A stretch of 64,000 nt of DNA from Streptomyces sp. NBC_00820 (GTDB taxonomy: Bacteria; Actinomycetota; Actinomycetes; Streptomycetales; Streptomycetaceae): positions 3,484,501 to 3,548,500 of the forward strand of contig NZ_CP108882.1 in the NCBI RefSeq assembly GCF_036347055.1. The letters are read 5' to 3'. The position numbers and the translations under genes are program-made. The first letter of the stretch is position 1. Each line of letters starts with the position of its first letter. Below the pieces are notes generated by a model. The model was not told where the DNA came from. It made no database searches and saw only the letters and a list, made by a program, of their open reading frames with translations. Positions 29,820-37,252 of the stretch are shown piece after piece.

Positions 29820-30992
29820 TTACGCCCACAGGCCCGTGTAGGCCTCGGCAAGGTCGGTCTCGGCCGCGCGGGAGGAGGCGATGCGTTCCAGCCGGGCCAA
29901 CTGGAGCCGGGCGTCGAACGCGGTGGCGCCCGGGGCGCGGTGCAGCAGGGTCGTCAGGTCGTAGGAGAACCGCTCGGCCTGCCAGACGCGGCGCAGGCAG
30001 GTGGCGGAGTACGCGTCGAGGAGTGCCGCGGAGTCCGTCTCCTTCTCGTACGCCAGCGCCCGCGCGAGGGTGATCGCGTCGCCCACGGCGAGGTTCAGGC
30101 CCTTCGCCCCGGTCGGCGGCACGATGTGGGCGGCGTCGCCCGCGAGGAAGAGCCGGCCGTGGCGCATGGGCTCGTGGACGAAGGAACGCATGGGCGTGAC
30201 CGACTTCTGGGTGACCGGACCACGCCGCAGCGTCCAGCCGTCGCGGGTCTCGAAGCGGCTTTCCAGTTCCGTCCATGTCCTGTCGTCGGTCCACTCCTCG
30301 GCCCTGGTTGCGGCGGGCACCTGGAGGTAGAGCCGTGAGACGGAAGGGGAGCGCAGGGACAACAGGGCGAAGCCGCGGTCGTGGCGGGCGTAGACCAGCT
30401 CGTCGTGCGAGGGGGCGACATCGGCGAGGATGCCGAGCCAGGCATAGGGGTACGACCGCTCGAACACCCGGGTGACGGAGGCCGGGAAGGCCTTCCTGGC
30501 CACGCCCCAGAAGCCGTCGCACCCGACGACGTACCGGCACTCCAGCTCGTCCTCCGTGCCCTGGCGCCGAAAGCGCACGCGCGGCCGGTCGCTCTCCGCT
30601 CCCTCGACGCCCAGGGCCTCCGCCTCGAACAGCAACGGACCGCCCTCGGCCAGCTGGAGGGCGATGAGGTCCTTGCACACCTCGGTCTGGGCGTACACCG
30701 TCACGGAGCGTCCGCCGGTGCGGCCGGGGAAGTCGACGCGGTGGCGGCGCCCGTCGAAACGGAGTTCGATCCCGTCGTGCCGCAGCCCCTCGCGGTCCAT
30801 CCGCTCTCCGGCACCGGCCGCCCGCAGCGCGTCCACCGTGCCCTGCTCCAGGACCCCCGCGCGCTGGCGCTGTTCGACGTGGGCGCGGTCGCGGCTCTCC
30901 AGGACGACCGAGTCGATGCCGGCGCGGTGCAGCAGCCGGGCGAGGAGCAGTCCGGCGGGGCCGGCGCCGATGATTCCGACAGTGGTGCGCAT
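29820..30992 (-). CDS. pobA: 4-hydroxybenzoate 3-monooxygenase (PobA)
   Basis: 390 aa from the ATG at 30992, with GGAGGG upstream. It is an FAD monooxygenase that makes protocatechuate from 4-hydroxybenzoate and NAD(P)H. The FAD fingerprint GIIGAGPAGLLLARLL, the DG motif VVGCDGFWGVAR and the GDAAHIVPPTGAKGLNLAV motif match PobA; length is right for the family. The coding strand is monocistronic here, and no pobR or pca genes lie nearby. The stop is TAA at 29820-29822. Confidence 0.9.
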   Translation of the reverse strand: MRTTVGIIGAGPAGLLLARLLHRAGIDSVVLESRDRAHVEQRQRAGVLEQGTVDALRAAGAGERMDREGLRHDGIELRFDGRRHRVDFPGRTGGRSVTVYAQTEVCKDLIALQLAEGGPLLFEAEALGVEGAESDRPRVRFRRQGTEDELECRYVVGCDGFWGVARKAFPASVTRVFERSYPYAWLGILADVAPSHDELVYARHDRGFALLSLRSPSVSRLYLQVPAATRAEEWTDDRTWTELESRFETRDGWTLRRGPVTQKSVTPMRSFVHEPMRHGRLFLAGDAAHIVPPTGAKGLNLAVGDAITLARALAYEKETDSAALLDAYSATCLRRVWQAERFSYDLTTLLHRAPGATAFDARLQLARLERIASSRAAETDLAEAYTGLWA

Positions 30993-31230
30993 CAAGCTGT
31001 CCCTCCTGTCTTGGAGGGCGTGAGTCTGTGCCGGGTGCCATCCGGTGTCAATGGGACTGCCGACGGGCCTGTCGGAGAGGCCGGCAGAGGGGCTGTCAGC
31101 CGGCCCGGCGGAGGGGCTGCCGGAGGAACTTCCAGTGGGATTCCGGCGGAAAGGGGTTGGCCGGCCGCCGGGTCCGCGGGAGGCGCTCGCGGAGCCGACG
31201 GCCGGCCGGGGAGGGACGGTCAGCGCGGGG

Positions 31231-31908
31231 TCAGTGGCCCGGCCAGCCGTCCAGGTGGCGGTGCAGGGTGACGTCCGGCTTCACGTGCCCCTTAGGGGCG
31301 TGCGCCACGGCGTCGTCCAGGACCTTGGTGACCTCACCGGCCAGGGCGTCGACGCGTGTCTTCAGCTCGGCGGCGGGCAGCGTGGAGCGGCTGAGCGTGT
31401 CCAGCCTGCGGTGGATGTCGTTCAGTCGGCGCTTGTGCGCGGCGTCGAAGGTGAACGGCGTCGGGGTGGAGACGACGAACTGGTAGGCACCGGCGAGCGT
31501 CTGGCAGCCGGTGCACGACTTGTTGGCGGCGTCGCTGAGGTTCACGGCGTTCAGGTGCGTGCGCTGGCCGGCGAACGTGACGATCTGGAAGGACAGCGCG
31601 ACCGACCGGCAGTGGTCGTCCGCCGAGCAGCCCGCGGAGACCGCGTTGGCCTGGTTGCGGGCGGAGGCGGCGTTCACGGTGCCGAACTGGCGGATGGTGA
31701 AGGAGTCGCGGGCCTGCGTGTGGTGGGCCCGGTCGGCGTGGCTGAAGACGTGGTCCGAGGCGAACGCGGCATGCCCCGAACCGGTGGCGGCCTGCGCCGG
31801 GACGGCCGTGGCCACTCCGGCGGCACCGGCCGCGAGGAGCACGGTGCGCAGGGCGCGCCCGCTGAAGGGACGGCCGGTGCTGGAGCGTGCCTTTCGGTGA
31901 CTGCTCAT
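31231..31908 (-). CDS. Secreted Cys-containing protein linked to the peptide/M50 locus
   Basis: 225 aa. The N terminus is a signal peptide: basic (HRKAR...GRALR), hydrophobic core [13 protein letters not shown], likely cleaved after PAQA at residue ~40. The mature part has four cysteines (AGCSADDHCRSV and SCTGCQTL), the latter pair in a CxxC, and a helical C-terminal region (LNDIHRRLDTLSR). The family is not recognised. It follows the M50 gene on the same strand after 344 bp, so it may belong to the same system as a partner or substrate. Confidence 0.65.
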   Translation of the reverse strand: MSSHRKARSSTGRPFSGRALRTVLLAAGAAGVATAVPAQAATGSGHAAFASDHVFSHADRAHHTQARDSFTIRQFGTVNAASARNQANAVSAGCSADDHCRSVALSFQIVTFAGQRTHLNAVNLSDAANKSCTGCQTLAGAYQFVVSTPTPFTFDAAHKRRLNDIHRRLDTLSRSTLPAAELKTRVDALAGEVTKVLDDAVAHAPKGHVKPDVTLHRHLDGWPGH

Positions 31909-32252
31909 GGGGTCTCCTGAAAGAGGAACGACGTGGTTGTGGTGGAGTGCGCGGCCGCACCGGGGGGGCGGTCGGGGCGACGGCGGTGCCGGGACGCGGT
32001 GAACGGCCCGGCGGGGGTCGGGACGGCGCGGGTGGGAGCGGCACGGGCTCCGGGAGCGCCGGGGCGGGTCCGGAGCCCTTCCGGGACCCGGGGCCTGGGG
32101 TCCGGGGTCCGGAGTGCTTCCCGGGCAGCGGTCCGGACGCCGAATCAGGGAAGCCCCCCCAGAGGCCGCAGAGGCCGCAGAGGCTCCGGAAGCTCCCGGA
32201 TAGCGGGTCCAGGAATCCCCTTACGGGTTGCCGTCGGCGGCGGTCCGGGAGG
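31909..32252. other. Spacer between the M50 gene and the secreted-protein gene
   Basis: 344 bp. It holds G-rich direct repeats (32090-32115) and three copies of cagaggccg (about 32160-32185). No hairpin with a T run and no supportable gene. It probably carries a promoter for the secreted-protein gene. Confidence 0.4.
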
Positions 32253-34178
32253 TCAGGACGACACCGGCGCCGCGGTCTCGGTGGGCGGTGATTCCGTGTG
32301 GGTCTCCGTGGGCGACGTCGTCGCGCTCTCCGACGGGGTCGGCGAGGGTTCCGACGGCGGGCCGGACGTGGCCGGTCCGGGACCCGCCCCCGGTTCGCCG
32401 CCGCTGGTGGTGGCGGGCGGAGGGGTGGTGCTCGCGGTCGGCTTCCCGGGCTCGGGCGACCCGGCCGTGGACGCCGGGGCGGAGGCGGACGCGCTGTCCG
32501 ACGCCTCGGCCGAGGCACTGCCGGACGCCCCGGTGACCGGTGCTCCCGGGACCGCCGAGGGTGACGCGGACGCCGCGCCGGCACCGCCCGGGGAGCCCCC
32601 CGGGACCCCGCCGGGCGTCGACGCGTCCAGCGCCGGAGGTGCCGTGATGGGCACTCCGGGTTGCAGGATCGGGGCGATCGGCGGCTTCTTCGGCAAGGGC
32701 TTCGGCGTCACCCCGGACATCCAGGCGTAGCTGAGGCCCGTCAGTCCGGCCAGGGCGAGCGCGCACACCGCGACACGCAGCCGGGGTCGGCCCGCGGTGG
32801 AGCGTTTCGCGGCCCGGAAGAGCCGGCCGCCGATCTTCACCGAGAGGTAGACGACTCCCGCCATCGGGCACAGCAGCATCACGGTGCCGATCACCCCGAC
32901 GAGCCCGGGCACGATCTCCCCGTGCACGAACGCCGAACCGGTGCCGGTGAGTTGCTCGGTCAGCGAGCGGACCATCGTGGTGAGGATCCGCGGCAGGTTC
33001 CACAGCGCGTAGCCCAGCTCGCCGATGATCAGCGGCACCATGGTCAGCGTCCAGGTGGCGACGATGGTGCGCGCCGACCTCTTCAGCCCCGCGACCTCCA
33101 CGCGGGCGGCCTGCCCCTTGGCGCCCGGGACCAGGGAGAGCAGGATCGGCTTGATCTTGCCGTACAGGTCCGGCACGCCGGCGAGGTCGCCCAGGATGTA
33201 GTAGCCGTCCAGCCGGACGGCCGGCATCAGCTGTTCGAGGATCTCGAAGTGGCCGAGGTAGACCGCCGCGAGGAAGAACGGCTGCCCGGTGGCGAAGTAG
33301 GCCCCGGCCATGGCCAGCATGAAAACGACGTTGAAGTAGATCCCGCCGAGGTCGGTGCGGATGCGTCCGGCGCGGTTGATCCGGTAGACGTCGGTGACGT
33401 CTGTGTACATCGACGGCCAGATGAGGAACAGGCCGCAGCCGATGCACCCGGGCCGGGCGCCGCCGTATCTGCAGGCGGAGGCGTGGCCGAACTCGTGGAA
33501 GACGAGCGAGGCCACGGTGAGGACGAAGACGATCAGGATCAGCACCGGCTGGTCCAGGACCTCCAGGACCGGTTCGATCGCCCCGAAGAAGCCGAACAGC
33601 CAGACGTCCATGGCGACGGCCGTCAGCAGCACGGCGGCGACCACGGGCGGCCGGTGCAGCCAGGCCAGGGCCCGGGCGATCCTCGCCGTACGACGTTCGT
33701 CGAAGATCACCCGGTGGCCCTTGAGGGCGAGGAGGAGGTCGGAGCGCGGGGCGTCGACCTCGTCGTCCTCCTGGCCCTCGGGCACCGTCACGCCCAGCGG
33801 TTCGAGCTTGTTCTCGACCAGGTAGCGGATGTTCTCCCCGCTGACCTCGCGGCCGAAGCGCGCGCTCACCCGGTGGGCGATCGTGTCGATGTCGCGGACG
33901 CCGTCGACGGACGACGCCACGAGGTACAGCAGCCGTGACAGCTGCACGACCTGCCCGTCCCCCCGACGGGCGATGTACTTGGGCTCGGTGAACCCCGACC
34001 CCTGGTACTCGCCGTGCAGCCGCAGCCCCGCGCTGAGCCGCGGGACCGGCTGGGCCGGCACCCCGGCGACCGGCAGTTTGCCGGTCGCCGCCTGCTCGTA
34101 CGTCACCGGCCAGCCACCGGGCCCGGGCAGCGGGCCGGTGCCGTACAGCGCGGTGGTGCCGTCTCCCAGCACCGTCAT
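32253..34178 (-). CDS. M50-type membrane metalloprotease with N-terminal PqqD-like (RRE) domain
   Basis: 641 aa, ATG after GGGGGGAGAG. Residues ~66-131 look like a PqqD/RiPP-recognition element: VVQLSRLLYLVASSVDG, then DIDTIAHRVSARFGR and a helix ENIRYLVENKLEPLGV. Residues ~175-500 contain about eight membrane spans, the zinc motif HEFGH (228-232) and the second ligand segment LDGYY (323-327), as in site-2 proteases and peptide zinc metalloproteases. A Cys cluster (CRYGG...CIGCG) follows HEFGH. The last ~130 residues are a Pro/Ser/Thr-rich tail. It lies just after two small peptide genes on the same strand, so I infer that it binds and cuts or exports them. Confidence 0.78.
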   Translation of the reverse strand: MTVLGDGTTALYGTGPLPGPGGWPVTYEQAATGKLPVAGVPAQPVPRLSAGLRLHGEYQGSGFTEPKYIARRGDGQVVQLSRLLYLVASSVDGVRDIDTIAHRVSARFGREVSGENIRYLVENKLEPLGVTVPEGQEDDEVDAPRSDLLLALKGHRVIFDERRTARIARALAWLHRPPVVAAVLLTAVAMDVWLFGFFGAIEPVLEVLDQPVLILIVFVLTVASLVFHEFGHASACRYGGARPGCIGCGLFLIWPSMYTDVTDVYRINRAGRIRTDLGGIYFNVVFMLAMAGAYFATGQPFFLAAVYLGHFEILEQLMPAVRLDGYYILGDLAGVPDLYGKIKPILLSLVPGAKGQAARVEVAGLKRSARTIVATWTLTMVPLIIGELGYALWNLPRILTTMVRSLTEQLTGTGSAFVHGEIVPGLVGVIGTVMLLCPMAGVVYLSVKIGGRLFRAAKRSTAGRPRLRVAVCALALAGLTGLSYAWMSGVTPKPLPKKPPIAPILQPGVPITAPPALDASTPGGVPGGSPGGAGAASASPSAVPGAPVTGASGSASAEASDSASASAPASTAGSPEPGKPTASTTPPPATTSGGEPGAGPGPATSGPPSEPSPTPSESATTSPTETHTESPPTETAAPVSS

Positions 34179-34288
34179 GTGTGCTCTCCCCCCATGTCCT
34201 CACCGCGTAGCGCCGGCACGGACGCGGGGACGGACCGCCGCGCACTTGGGTGCGGCCCGTCCCCGCGGCCGGTGCGGCGGCGAGGCCG

Positions 34289-34507
34289 CTACTGCTTGAC
34301 GGTGATCGACTGCGTGGCCTGCGACTGGGCGTCCGACCACAGCGAGTGGTCGTTCAGCGCGGCCGACTGGTTCGCGGCGGAGATGTTGGCCACGTGCTTG
34401 GTGACGTTGACGGTCTTGCCGAAGCTGAACTTCAGCTTGCCGAGGGCCTCACGGCCCGGGAGCAGCTCCGCCGACTCGCCGTCCAGCTCGCGCATGTCCA
34501 TGCTCAT
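34289..34507 (-). CDS. Small peptide 1, putative precursor with conserved leader
   Basis: 72 aa, ATG after AAGGAAAGGACC. Residues 7-45 are almost identical to peptide 2: ESAELLPGREALGKLKFSFG then KTVNVTKHVANISA. The tail keeps SAALNDHS but otherwise differs (LWSDAQSQATQSITVKQ). There is no cysteine, no signal peptide and no Gly-Gly site. A near-constant N-terminal part with a variable tail, next to a protease with a peptide-binding domain, fits a ribosomal-peptide precursor. Confidence 0.75.
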   Translation of the reverse strand: MSMDMRELDGESAELLPGREALGKLKFSFGKTVNVTKHVANISAANQSAALNDHSLWSDAQSQATQSITVKQ

Positions 34508-34559
34508 GATGAAGGTCCTTTCCTTGGATGTGCGGGTGGGTCGAGGTGGTGCGCGGGCG

Positions 34560-34775
34560 TTACTGGGAGACGCTGATGGTCTGGGCGGCGCCGGAGTCGG
34601 CCACGGAGAACGCGGAGTGGTCGTTGAGGGCGGCGGACTCGTTGTGCGCGGAGATGTTCGCGACGTGCTTGGTGACGTTGACCGTCTTGCCGAAGCTGAA
34701 CTTCAGCTTGCCGAGGGCCTCGCGGCCCGGCAGCAGCTCCGCGGACTCGGCGTCGAGCTCGTGGGCGTTCATCAT
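34560..34775 (-). CDS. Small peptide 2, paralogous putative precursor
   Basis: 71 aa from the first of two ATG codons (34775), since GAGGGGGAA lies 6 bases ahead. It shares the ESAELLPGREALGKLKFSFG and TVNVTKHVANISA blocks with peptide 1; the tail is HNESAALNDHSAFSVADSG then AAQTISVSQ. The DNA of the shared part is also highly alike, so the pair is a recent tandem duplication under leader constraint. It is the first gene of the leftward operon and lies behind a TTGGAC-type palindrome. Confidence 0.78.
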   Translation of the reverse strand: MMNAHELDAESAELLPGREALGKLKFSFGKTVNVTKHVANISAHNESAALNDHSAFSVADSGAAQTISVSQ

Positions 34776-34836
34776 GATCAATTCCCCCTCGGGAATAGGC
34801 ATTTCCGGTCGAACGGAGTCAGGTTCCCCCCGGACT

Positions 34837-34877
34837 CTGTCCAACTTGGTCGGACGCACTGTCCAACGAGATTGGAC
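34837..34877. promoter_or_regulatory. Candidate operator of the XRE regulator at the peptide promoter
   Basis: Two copies of ctgtccaac occur at 34837 and 34859. The right one forms a perfect inverted repeat GTCCAA (34861-34866) / TTGGAC (34872-34877); the left contains CCAACTTGG. They lie between the peptide operon and the divergent XRE gene, 60-100 bp from the peptide start. Confidence 0.55.
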
Positions 34878-35013
34878 ACTAGGGCCTCGCGACCCGCCTC
34901 CGCAACCCATTCGGGGAATCACTCTTCCGGCGGTGCGCCTACTCGCCCGTAGAATCCCCTGCGACAGGAGGTACGGCCGAGCGGCGAGCAGGACGAGCAG
35001 GAAGTGACCCACG

Positions 35014-35421
35014 GTGTCCAACGCACTGCAGCAGTTGATCCGCGAGCGTCTCGACCGCAAGGGCTGGTCGTACGGCGATGTGGCACGACGCGGCGGCGTA
35101 CCCCGCTCCACCGTCCATCACCTGGCGACCACCGAACGGGTCGTCCGGATGCCTCAGGCGGCCACCCTGGAGGGTCTGGCCAAGGGACTTGAGCTGCCGC
35201 TCGACGCCATCCGGCGCGCCGCGGCCGAGGCCTGCGGCATCCACGTCTACGGCGCCCCGTCCACCGAGGGCGCCGACAAGACGGCCCCCCTCTCCGGCGA
35301 CCCCGAGGTGGACCTGCTCATCGCCAGCGTGCAGCAGCTGTCGGCCGACGACCGCCGGCATGTCGCCGCCCTGGTGGAGTCGCTGCTGGGCCGCCCCGCG
35401 AAGGACACCCCGGAGAACTGA
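35014..35421 (+). CDS. XRE-family helix-turn-helix regulator
   Basis: 135 aa, GTG start after AGGAAG. The helix-turn-helix is near the N terminus: LDRKGWSYGDVARRGGVPRSTVHHL, read as two helices around GVPRS. A helical C-terminal part follows (VDLLIASVQQLSADDRRHV). It is divergent from the peptide/M50 operon, and the palindromes between them suggest it controls that operon and perhaps itself. Confidence 0.8.
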   Translation: MSNALQQLIRERLDRKGWSYGDVARRGGVPRSTVHHLATTERVVRMPQAATLEGLAKGLELPLDAIRRAAAEACGIHVYGAPSTEGADKTAPLSGDPEVDLLIASVQQLSADDRRHVAALVESLLGRPAKDTPEN

Positions 35422-35596
35422 CCGCCGACGGCGGCGGCGGAACGATCCTTCGGGGTGAGCCGCGCCCGCACCCGACCGGTTTTCGCCAAGTCGGAACAAG
35501 AACGTAAATACGTCCGAAAGAGCGAAGATCCCCGGCTAACGTCTCGTCCTGCCCGAGGAGCGAAGACCGAAAGACCCCGGGCTCCTTGGGGGAAAC

Positions 35597-35857
35597 GTGC
35601 TGTTCGTGCATGGCGGGCCGGCCACCGCGGTGGTCAGGGGGCCCGCCGGTGAATCGGTCGTCCTGCTCTCCGGCGACCTGCCCGAGGTACTCACCGACGA
35701 GGCGGTCGCCGAACTCCTGGACCTGGCCGCGGTGATCCTGGACGCGGACGAGCTGATCCTGTTCCGCGCCTGCCTGCGCGACCTGCGCCGGGGCGGCATG
35801 CGCGCGGGCCGCAGCATCGAGGTGGACGGGGCCGTGCTGACGGTGTACGAGGGCTGA
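35597..35857 (+). CDS. Small conserved hypothetical protein
   Basis: 86 aa, GTG start with GGGGGA 4 bases before it. It has beta-strand-rich ends and a helical centre (TDEAVAELLDLAAVILDADE; LRDLRRGGMRAGRSIEVDG). No signal or membrane span and no family recognised. The upstream DNA (35490-35596) includes acgtaaatacgt. Confidence 0.6.
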   Translation: MLFVHGGPATAVVRGPAGESVVLLSGDLPEVLTDEAVAELLDLAAVILDADELILFRACLRDLRRGGMRAGRSIEVDGAVLTVYEG

Positions 35858-35986
35858 GGACTGGAGGCTGAGCGCTGGGGGCGCACCAGAGGCGACGGCT
35901 CGAACGCCATCACCCCGGAACCTGCCCGCCTTCGCGCCCCGGCGGCGCCCTCCGGGCTTCCATGACGTCGGGTGCCGCACTGGAGG

Positions 35987-36073
35987 TGGTGCCCGGAGCC
36001 GGACTTGAACCGGCACGCCCGCGAAGGGGCAGCGAGGTTTAAGCTCGCCGTGTCTGCATTCCACCATCCGGGC
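35987..36073 (-). tRNA. bldA: tRNA-Leu(UAA), bldA
   Basis: 87 nt with encoded CCA. On the minus strand the acceptor stem GCCCGGA (36073-36067) pairs with TCCGGGC. The anticodon arm GCGAG-CTTAAAC-CTCGC gives anticodon UAA. The T arm reads GCCGG-TTCAAGT-CCGGC, and a long class II variable arm is present. It is the only tRNA for the rare UUA codon in Streptomyces and, as bldA, gates development and antibiotic production. This identity follows from the anticodon and from close likeness to the S. coelicolor bldA sequence as I recall it. Confidence 0.96.
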
Positions 36074-36481
36074 AGGCCATGGGCACCGCTACGAGGGGCC
36101 GAGCCTATCGGGACCCCCTCCCACCACCGCGGAGACGACGATCCGATGTTGTCTTATTTTATTGATGTCTGAGGGTGCATCAGACCACGGTACGAGCCAT
36201 CCGCACTTGCCAACAGCCTGACGCGGCACCGTCGCGGACGTACGCGGAATGACGGAATTTCACCTACCGAACGAGGGCGGTCCACCGGTTCTCACCGGCG
36301 GCGGTGTCCGGGTGGCCCGTCCTCCCCAGGTATGACACGGACCCGCTCCGTCCGACCGGAGTCGCCCCCAGGAACGGGAGCAGCGACTGACATCGCGGGC
36401 CAGGACGGCCGGGACGATGGAGGGGTCCCCGCACCGACACACCGTCCCCGCGACACACCGTCCCGACAGGAGCACCCTCCC
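36074..36481. promoter_or_regulatory. bldA promoter region and spacer to the ABC exporter
   Basis: On the minus strand TAGGCT (36107-36102) is a likely -10 about 29 bp before the tRNA. An AT-rich block (36148-36168, cttattttattgatg) lies farther upstream and stands out in this GC-rich DNA. The rightward half leads to the exporter ATPase at 36482, with CAGGAG before its GTG. Open frames crossing this spacer lack codon support. Confidence 0.5.
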
Positions 36482-37252
36482 GTGACCACCACACCCACCG
36501 CCGGCCGGACCACGGCCGTGGCCGCACGCGCCACCGAGCTGTCGAAGATCTACGGGCAGGGCGAGACCCGGGTGGTCGCCCTGGACCAGGTCTCCGTCGA
36601 CTTCCGGCAGGCGGAGTTCACCGCGATCATGGGGCCGTCCGGTTCCGGCAAGTCCACGCTGATGCACTGCGTGGCCGGACTGGACACCTTCTCCTCGGGG
36701 TCCGTGCGGATCGGCGAGACCGAGCTGGGCTCGCTGAAGGACAAGCAGCTCACCAAGTTGCGCCGCGACAAGATCGGCTTCATCTTCCAGGCGTTCAACC
36801 TGCTGCCCACGCTGACCGCTCTGGAGAACATCACCCTCCCCATGGACATCGCGGGCCGCAAGCCCGACAAGGCGTGGCTGGACCAGGTCATCGAGATGGT
36901 CGGCCTGTCCGGGCGCCTGACCCACCGGCCCTCGCAGCTCTCCGGCGGCCAGCAGCAGCGCGTCGCCGTCGCCCGCGCCCTCGCCTCCAAGCCCGAGATC
37001 ATCTTCGGCGACGAGCCGACCGGAAACCTCGACTCCCGCTCCGGCGCCGAGGTGCTGGGCTTCCTGCGCAACTCCGTGCGCGAGCTGGGCCAGACCGTGG
37101 TCATGGTGACCCACGACCCGGTCGCGGCGGCGTACGCGGACCGCGTGGTCTTCCTCGCCGACGGACGGATCGTGGACGAGATCCACGCCCCCACGGCCGA
37201 CTCCGTACTCGACCTCATGAAGCAGTTCGACGCGAAGGGCCGTACCAGCTGA
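36482..37252 (+). CDS. ABC exporter ATPase (MacB/LolD type)
   Basis: 256 aa from the GTG at 36482; a longer frame to 36332 has a Pro/Arg-rich stretch unlike the family. Walker A GPSGSGKSTL, signature [10 protein letters not shown], Walker B IIFGDEPTGNLD and the switch His in VTHD are intact. GNLDSRSG is typical of the LolD/MacB subgroup. It drives the permease that starts one base inside its stop. Substrate unknown; the group exports peptides, lipoproteins or antibiotics. Confidence 0.9.
   Translation: MTTTPTAGRTTAVAARATELSKIYGQGETRVVALDQVSVDFRQAEFTAIMGPSGSGKSTLMHCVAGLDTFSSGSVRIGETELGSLKDKQLTKLRRDKIGFIFQAFNLLPTLTALENITLPMDIAGRKPDKAWLDQVIEMVGLSGRLTHRPSQLSGGQQQRVAVARALASKPEIIFGDEPTGNLDSRSGAEVLGFLRNSVRELGQTVVMVTHDPVAAAYADRVVFLADGRIVDEIHAPTADSVLDLMKQFDAKGRTS

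Noticed and set aside
34560..35111. 183-codon version of peptide 2
   Set aside because: It runs through the operator gap and XRE start; the match with peptide 1 and the GAGGGGGAA site support the 71-aa peptide.
35858..36073. Integration (att) site at the tRNA 3' end
   Set aside because: No integrase and no second copy of the tRNA 3' end are seen in the window.
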